NCBI GenBank assembly: GCA_052146815.1 | Contig: JBKQMG010000113.1 | Coordinates: forward strand, 1 to 45,686 | From: DATJZH01 sp052146815 | Lineage (GTDB): Bacteria; Actinomycetota; Actinomycetes; Streptosporangiales; Streptosporangiaceae | DNA length: 45,686 bases | Direction: 5' to 3' | Shown: positions 40,998 to 45,686 of the stretch, in pieces | Layout of the letters: every line of letters starts with the position of its first letter | Position numbering within the stretch: position 1 is the stretch's first letter | The notes under the pieces: generated by a model | What the model saw: the letters and a program-made list of their open reading frames with translations, nothing else | Database searches by the model: none | Told to the model about the DNA's origin: nothing | Program-made: the position numbers and the translations under genes

Positions 40998-42356
40998 GTG
41001 GACAGACGAATATTCGGCCTGGAGAACGAGTATGGCGTTACCTGCACATTCCGCGGGCAGCGGCGCCTTTCGCCCGACGAGGTTGCCAGGTACCTTTTCC
41101 GCCGGGTGGTGTCATGGGGCCGCAGCAGCAACGTGTTCCTGCGCAACGGGGCCCGGCTCTACCTCGACGTGGGCAGCCACCCGGAATACGCCACCCCCGA
41201 ATGCGACAACCTCGTTGACCTGGTCACCCACGACAAGGCGGGGGAGCGGATCCTCGAGGGCCTGCTGGTGGACGCCGACCGGCGGCTGCGCGAGGAGGGC
41301 ATCGCCGGGGACATCTACCTGTTCAAGAACAACACCGACTCAGCCGGCAACTCCTACGGCTGCCACGAGAACTACCTGGTCGGCCGGCACGGGGAGTTCG
41401 GCAGGCTGGCCGACATCCTCATCCCGTTCCTGGTCACCCGCCAGATCATCTGCGGGGCCGGCAAGGTGCTGCAGACTCCGCGCGGCGCGGTGTACTGCGT
41501 CAGCCAGCGCGCCGAGCACATCTGGGAGGGCGTGTCGTCCGCGACGACCCGGTCGCGGCCGATCATCAACACCAGGGATGAGCCGCACGCCGACGCCGAG
41601 CGGTTCCGCCGGCTGCACGTCATCGTCGGCGATTCCAACATGAGCGAGACCACCATGCTGCTCAAGGTCGGCGCGACTGACCTGGTGCTGCGGATGGTCG
41701 AGGCCGGGATCGTGATGCGGGATCTGACCCTGGAGAACCCGATCCGGGCGATCAGGGACGTCAGCCACGACATGACCGGCCGGCGCAAGGTCCGGCTGGC
41801 CAACGGCCGCGAGGTCAGTGCTCTGGATATTCAGCAGGAGTATCTCTCCAAGGCACGGGACTTCGTCGACCGCAAGGGCGCCGATCCGATCACCGCCCGG
41901 GTCCTCAGCCTCTGGGAGCGCACCCTGGCCGCGGTCGAGAGCGGTGACCTGGACCCGGTGGCACGCGAGATCGACTGGGTCACCAAATACCAGCTGATCG
42001 AACGGTACCGGGCCAAGCACGACCTGGCGCTATCCTCGCCGCGGGTCGCTCAGCTGGACCTGGCCTACCACGACGTCCACCGCGGGCGGGGTCTGTACTA
42101 CCTGCTGCAGCAGCGCGGCGCCGTCGAGCGGGCCTGCCGGGATATCGACATCTTCGAGGCCAAGTCGGTGCCGCCGCAGACGACGAGGGCCCGGCTGCGC
42201 GGGGAGTTCATCCGCCGGGCCCAGGAACGGCGCCGGGACTTCACGGTGGACTGGGTGCACCTGAAGCTCAACGACCAGGCGCAGCGGACCGTCTTGTGCA
42301 AGGACCCGTTCCGGTCCGTCGACGAGCGCGTGGAGAAGCTGATCGCCGGAATGTAA
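40998..42356 (+). CDS. pafA: Pup-protein ligase PafA
   Basis: Uses ATP to couple the C-terminal Glu of Pup to lysines of target proteins. 452 residues, same fold as Dop but without the Dop-loop. MDRRIFGLENEYGVTC holds the nucleotide Glu. The catalytic Asp is in YLDVGSHPEYATPEC, and YLFKNNTDSAGNSYGCHENY matches the Pup/ATP groove. GTG at 40998; only a weak GGTGAG lies nine bases upstream. It is the last gene of the proteasome operon, 10 bases after the aldehyde dehydrogenase. In the 202 bases that follow I see only a weak CTGAG/CTCAG hairpin (42393-42409). Confidence 0.97.
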   Translation: MDRRIFGLENEYGVTCTFRGQRRLSPDEVARYLFRRVVSWGRSSNVFLRNGARLYLDVGSHPEYATPECDNLVDLVTHDKAGERILEGLLVDADRRLREEGIAGDIYLFKNNTDSAGNSYGCHENYLVGRHGEFGRLADILIPFLVTRQIICGAGKVLQTPRGAVYCVSQRAEHIWEGVSSATTRSRPIINTRDEPHADAERFRRLHVIVGDSNMSETTMLLKVGATDLVLRMVEAGIVMRDLTLENPIRAIRDVSHDMTGRRKVRLANGREVSALDIQQEYLSKARDFVDRKGADPITARVLSLWERTLAAVESGDLDPVAREIDWVTKYQLIERYRAKHDLALSSPRVAQLDLAYHDVHRGRGLYYLLQQRGAVERACRDIDIFEAKSVPPQTTRARLRGEFIRRAQERRRDFTVDWVHLKLNDQAQRTVLCKDPFRSVDERVEKLIAGM

Positions 42357-42558
42357 GGCTGCTGCCCGGCCGGCCCGTGACTACTAATCGTACTGAGGTC
42401 ATCGCTCAGAGTTGCTACGCTCGCTAGGTCGCGCCGGCCCGCGGCTCGTGCTCCGCCGCCGGCGCCCGCACGGGATGCGAGCACAGCCGGGGGTCGGTGT
42501 CGTTGACGGGTCAGCCTTGCGCGCGCTCTTGCGAGCATGATGTCGTCCTTCCCGGCGC

Positions 42559-44619
42559 ATGCGGTCACGCCGGGCCCAAGCTCCCGCGCGAGTTCGCGAC
42601 CGGGCTCCTGTGAGCCTGCTGCGGGCCGGCTCGCCGGCCAGCGAACGGCAGGCGCGCATCCGGGCCCGGCTGGCCGGACTGGCGCATTTCCGGCCGCTGC
42701 GGCTACGCGGGCGCACGGGCAGGCCAGCACGGCTGCCATCGCCCCGCCCTTGGCAACGACGGGCCGGCCGCGCTCACCCCGGCCGCATGCAGCCCGGCCG
42801 CGGCCGGCTCAGGCAGCTGTTCAGCCCGCTGCGCCAGCTGCCTGACCGAATGCGGCGCGGGCTCGGCCCGCTCAGGACGCCGCCGGGGCCATGGCGGGAA
42901 CTGCCAGGCCGCGTGCGGCGCGGGCTGCACTGGCCCCGGCTCCGACGGCCCCGGCTGCACTGGCCCAGACTGCAGAGACTGGGACTGCGCTGGCCAAGAT
43001 TGCACTGGCCAGGGCTGCACCGGCCGCGGCCGGCCGCGATCGCCGCCTTGCTGACCTGGCTGGTGGCCGGCCTCGCGCTGTTTACCTGTTATCTGCATGC
43101 CTCGCGGGCGGTGCCCGTCACCTCCGATGGCGCGGCGAGCGCGCTGCAGGCGTGGGGGATGCTGCACGGCAACGTGCTGCTGCGGGGCTGGCAGCTGTCC
43201 GACGTGTCCTTCTACACCACCGAGCTGCCCCAGTACCTGCTGATCGAGCTCGCCCGCGGGCTGACTCCCGACGTCGTGCACGTGGCCGGGGCCATGACCT
43301 ACACCCTGGTCGTGCTGCTCGCCGCGCTGCTGGCTAAGGGGCGGGCCACTGGCAGCGAGGCGGCAGTCAGGATCGCGATTACCGCCGGTATCCTGCTGGC
43401 CCCGCAGGCCGGCAGCGCCAGCTTCGTGCTGCTGGAGTCCCCCGACCATGTCGGCAGCATCGTGCCGGTGCTGGCCACGTGGATCGTGCTCGACCGCTCG
43501 CGCCGGCGCTGGTACCTGCCGCTCGCCGCGGGCGTTCTCCTGGCCTGGGCCCTGATCGCTGACAACATCGTCCTCATCACGGCAGTCGCGCCGCTCGCCT
43601 TCGTCGGGATCAGCCGCGCGTACCTGCGGACGTCCCGGCAGCGGCGGCCGCTTCCGGCCAGCTGGTTCGAGCTCGCGCTGACCGCCTGCGCGCTGCTGGC
43701 GGTCTGGGCGGTGCGGGCCGCGGTCTCGGCGATCCGGTCGGCGGGCGGATTTACCGTCTGGCCGGTGTCCAGTGCGCTCGCGGCCTTCAGCCAGACGCCG
43801 GCGCACCTGATGCTGACGGCGCAGGGCCTGCTGGTGCTGTTCGGCGCCGATTTCTTCAGCCAGACGCTCGGGTACGCCTCTGGTCTGGCGATGCTGCACC
43901 TCGTCGGATTGGGCCTGGCCGCCTGGGGCCTGTGCGCCGCCGTGCGGCGGTTCGGCCGCCAGGACATGGTCGTCCAGCTGCTGGCCGCGGGGACACTGTT
44001 CAGCCTGGCGGCGTACCTGTTCAGCCTGCGGCCCGCCGACATCGACAGCACCAGGGAGTTCGCGGCCGTGCTGCCCTTCACGGCCGTGCTGGCCGGCCGC
44101 CTGCTTGCCGACCGGCTTCGGCGGGCGCGGCTGATGCCGGCGCTGGCCCTGGTCCTGCTCGGATACACGGCAAGCCTGAGCCGGATCGTCGCCGAGCCGC
44201 CCGCACCGCCGGCGAACCAGCAGCTGGCGGACTGGCTGACCGCGCACCGGCTCGACTCCGGGCTGGCCGGATACTGGGTGGCCGACAGCGTCACGCTCGA
44301 CACCGGCGACCGTGTCGGGCTGCGCTCGGTCCGGGCCCTCGGCGGGTCGATCGCCCGAAGCACCTGGGAGACGCAGTCGGCCTGGTACCGGGCCAACCGG
44401 CACGCCGCGAACTACATCGTCCTGGCGCCCGTCCTTCCCGGCCAGCCGCCCTACCCGTACATCACGGATGTGCGCGCCGCTTTCGGCCAGCCCGCCCGCA
44501 TCTACTACGTCGGCAGCGACACCGTGCTGGTGTGGAATAAGAACCTGCTGACAGGTCTCGATTCGGCTGCTAATCCGGTCTCGACTCCGTCGAGGAGCGG
44601 GACGGCAAGCCGTTCATAG
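42559..44619 (+). CDS. Polytopic membrane protein, possibly GT-C glycosyltransferase-like, with repeat-rich N-terminus
   Basis: 686 residues from the first ATG. Residues 1-157 are very rich in Arg, Pro, Leu and Trp and contain pentapeptide repeats. About ten membrane helices follow from residue 159 (AAIAALLTWLVAGLALFTCY). The first outside loop has VTSDGAASALQAWGMLHGNV and FYTTELPQYLLIELARG, an acidic loop like those of GT-C glycosyltransferases (GT39/GT83). A soluble C-terminal domain of about 130 residues ends the protein. I cannot name the substrate. The start is uncertain: no ribosome site precedes 42559, and GTG 42610 or ATG 42787 are alternatives. Gene lies between pafA and the FKBP gene. 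Confidence 0.68.
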   Translation: MRSRRAQAPARVRDRAPVSLLRAGSPASERQARIRARLAGLAHFRPLRLRGRTGRPARLPSPRPWQRRAGRAHPGRMQPGRGRLRQLFSPLRQLPDRMRRGLGPLRTPPGPWRELPGRVRRGLHWPRLRRPRLHWPRLQRLGLRWPRLHWPGLHRPRPAAIAALLTWLVAGLALFTCYLHASRAVPVTSDGAASALQAWGMLHGNVLLRGWQLSDVSFYTTELPQYLLIELARGLTPDVVHVAGAMTYTLVVLLAALLAKGRATGSEAAVRIAITAGILLAPQAGSASFVLLESPDHVGSIVPVLATWIVLDRSRRRWYLPLAAGVLLAWALIADNIVLITAVAPLAFVGISRAYLRTSRQRRPLPASWFELALTACALLAVWAVRAAVSAIRSAGGFTVWPVSSALAAFSQTPAHLMLTAQGLLVLFGADFFSQTLGYASGLAMLHLVGLGLAAWGLCAAVRRFGRQDMVVQLLAAGTLFSLAAYLFSLRPADIDSTREFAAVLPFTAVLAGRLLADRLRRARLMPALALVLLGYTASLSRIVAEPPAPPANQQLADWLTAHRLDSGLAGYWVADSVTLDTGDRVGLRSVRALGGSIARSTWETQSAWYRANRHAANYIVLAPVLPGQPPYPYITDVRAAFGQPARIYYVGSDTVLVWNKNLLTGLDSAANPVSTPSRSGTASRS
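42922..43026 (+). repeat. Pentapeptide-coding minisatellite
   Basis: Seven imperfect 15-base units in frame encode units such as RLHWP, RLRRP and GLRWP (residues 122-156), directly before the first membrane helix. Trp and Arg in the units would suit binding at the membrane surface. Confidence 0.75.
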
Positions 44620-44623
44620 CCGG

Positions 44624-44629
44624 TAGGCT
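44624..44629 (+). promoter_or_regulatory. -10 box of the FKBP gene
   Basis: TAGGCT ten bases before the ATG at 44640, so a very short leader is expected. Confidence 0.35.
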
Positions 44630-44639
44630 GGCGGCGCTC

Positions 44640-45632
44640 ATGATTCCGACACTGAGGATCCACATGCGACGTATCGCCGCTGCGCTCATCGTCCCGCTTA
44701 TCGCCGCCGGGGCTCTCGCCGGATGCGGCAGCTCGTCTTCCTCATCGTCATCGGGCAGCCCGAACGGCCAGATATCTGTCTCCGGCAAGTTCGGCCAGGC
44801 GCCGAACGTGGTGATCCCGGCTCAGAAGGCCGACTCCAGCCTGGCGATCAAGACGGAGATCAAGGGCAACGGCGCCACGGTCCAGACCGGCGACGCAGTG
44901 CTCGGCAACTTCGCCATCTACGTCTGGAGCGGGACCAAGCACAAGCTGCTGGACAGCACTTTCACCTCGGCGCCGCAGGTACTGCCCGCCGAGCTGGGCC
45001 TGCCCGGCCTGGTCAAGGCGCTGCACGGGCAGAAGGCCGGCAGCCGGGTGCTGGCGGTGCTGCCGCCTAAGTACGGTTACGGCACGCAGGGCAACTCCCA
45101 GATCGGCATCAGCGGGACGGACACCACCGTCTGGGTGGTGGACCTGATCAGGGCCTTCGGCCCGACGTCGAAGGCCTCCGGCACGAACGTCTCCAACGGG
45201 GGCGGCAGCCTGCCGACGGTCTCGAACCCGGCCACCGGCGCTCCTGCCATCACCATTCCGAAGGCGTCCCCGCCGAGCAAGCTGATCGTGAAGACGCTGA
45301 TCAAGGGCACCGGGCCGAAGCTGGCCGACGGCCAGACGGTCGTCGCGCAGGTCGTGGGCACGAACTGGCGGACGAAGAAGGTCTTCTACTCCACATGGCC
45401 GTCTGCCTCCGCTCCCTCGGGCGCACCGTTCAGCTTCGTCCTGGGCGGCCAGGTAATACCCGGCTGGAACAAGGGGCTGGTGGGCATCCCATCCGGGAGC
45501 AGGGTCATGCTCGTCGTGCCGCCTGCCGACGGCTACGGGACAAAGGGCGATACCAGCGCCGGCATCAAGGGAACCGACACCCTGGTCTTCGTCGTGGACA
45601 TCCTCGACTCCCTCAGCAAGACGGCGGCCTAG
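44640..45632 (+). CDS. Secreted FKBP-type peptidyl-prolyl isomerase lipoprotein, two FKBP domains
   Basis: 330 residues. The signal peptide ends in lipobox LAGC with Cys29, followed by a poly-Ser linker, so it is anchored outside the membrane. Two FKBP folds follow. Domain 1 (about 65-175) keeps LPPKYGYGTQG but lacks the VIxGW motif. Domain 2 (about 215-328) has GGQVIPGWNKGLVGIPSGSR and VPPADGYGTKG, so it is the likely active one. A role in folding exported proteins is expected. ATG at 44640 is near a -10 box; ATG at 44664 would give a shorter signal peptide. FKBP genes next to pafA are common in actinomycetes such as Streptomyces. Confidence 0.92.
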   Translation: MIPTLRIHMRRIAAALIVPLIAAGALAGCGSSSSSSSSGSPNGQISVSGKFGQAPNVVIPAQKADSSLAIKTEIKGNGATVQTGDAVLGNFAIYVWSGTKHKLLDSTFTSAPQVLPAELGLPGLVKALHGQKAGSRVLAVLPPKYGYGTQGNSQIGISGTDTTVWVVDLIRAFGPTSKASGTNVSNGGGSLPTVSNPATGAPAITIPKASPPSKLIVKTLIKGTGPKLADGQTVVAQVVGTNWRTKKVFYSTWPSASAPSGAPFSFVLGGQVIPGWNKGLVGIPSGSRVMLVVPPADGYGTKGDTSAGIKGTDTLVFVVDILDSLSKTAA

Positions 45633-45686
45633 CCGAGGCGAGCCGGCTTCTGCGGTGCTGGCCGGCCGGCCACGGGCGTGCCCCGG

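Noticed and set aside
42922..43026. Repeat cluster as a CRISPR-like array
   Set aside because: Units are 15 bases, imperfect, in frame and without spacers; it is a coding minisatellite.
42703..44403. 566-codon minus-strand open frame
   Set aside because: Mirror of the membrane protein gene; Gln/Arg/Pro-rich, no recognisable motif.

Overview
The window reads as chromosomal DNA of a high-GC actinomycete (about 70% GC by eye, GTG and TTG starts common). It carries a complete Pup-proteasome locus (arc, dop, pup, prcB, prcA, pafA) and the actinobacterial families that usually sit beside it: PAC2, DUF3090, SCO1664-type, MSMEG_4193-type phosphatase, RecB-like nuclease, M50 protease and TrmI. It also has a DUF3099 protein and a fabG-fabI (inhA-type) pair. 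A lineage near Streptosporangiales is possible, but the sequence alone does not settle it. I saw no tRNA, rRNA, CRISPR array, insertion sequence or phage gene.

Layout. 1-5.4 kb: the 3' end of selB, a convergent FAD amino-acid-oxidase-like gene, methylglyoxal synthase, and two molybdenum-cofactor genes (moaA; mobA fused in frame to a DUF6457 domain). 5.6-8.5 kb: a PadR regulator with an AT-rich palindromic promoter, followed by a two-gene ABC exporter. 8.7-13.7 kb: a terminator hairpin, a DUF3099 membrane protein, an FMN-dependent 2-hydroxy-acid dehydrogenase broken by a one-base frameshift, dodecin, and a translationally coupled tldD-pmbA pair. 13.8-15.4 kb: fabG-fabI for fatty acid elongation. 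15.5-21.8 kb: a peptide/opine-type ABC importer (lipoprotein, two permeases, one polypeptide with both ATPases), closed by a strong hairpin. 21.9-22.1 kb: what looks like a remnant of an FHA-domain gene.

22.2-25.1 kb: a three-gene block (histidine phosphatase, DUF3090, kinase-like SCO1664 protein) convergent with a PAC2 gene whose conserved N-terminus has no ordinary start codon. 25.2-30 kb: metH, a HAD phosphatase and a small membrane protein. 30-42.4 kb: RecB-like nuclease (minus strand), M50/CBS membrane protease, trmI, then arc, dop, pup, prcB, prcA, an aldehyde dehydrogenase and pafA. Arc unfolds pupylated proteins for the PrcBA chamber, PafA attaches Pup, and Dop activates Pup and removes it. 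42.5-45.6 kb: a polytopic, possibly GT-C-like membrane protein with a pentapeptide-repeat N-terminus, and a two-domain FKBP lipoprotein.

Most of the window is conserved actinobacterial core. I did not find a clearly new multi-gene system. The points most worth checking are the aldehyde dehydrogenase inside the proteasome operon, the PAC2 start, the mobA-DUF6457 fusion with its own internal ribosome site, the PadR operator, hairpins that punctuate two operons, the frameshifted dehydrogenase, the FHA remnant, and a recurring promoter layout that predicts leaderless or nearly leaderless mRNAs.
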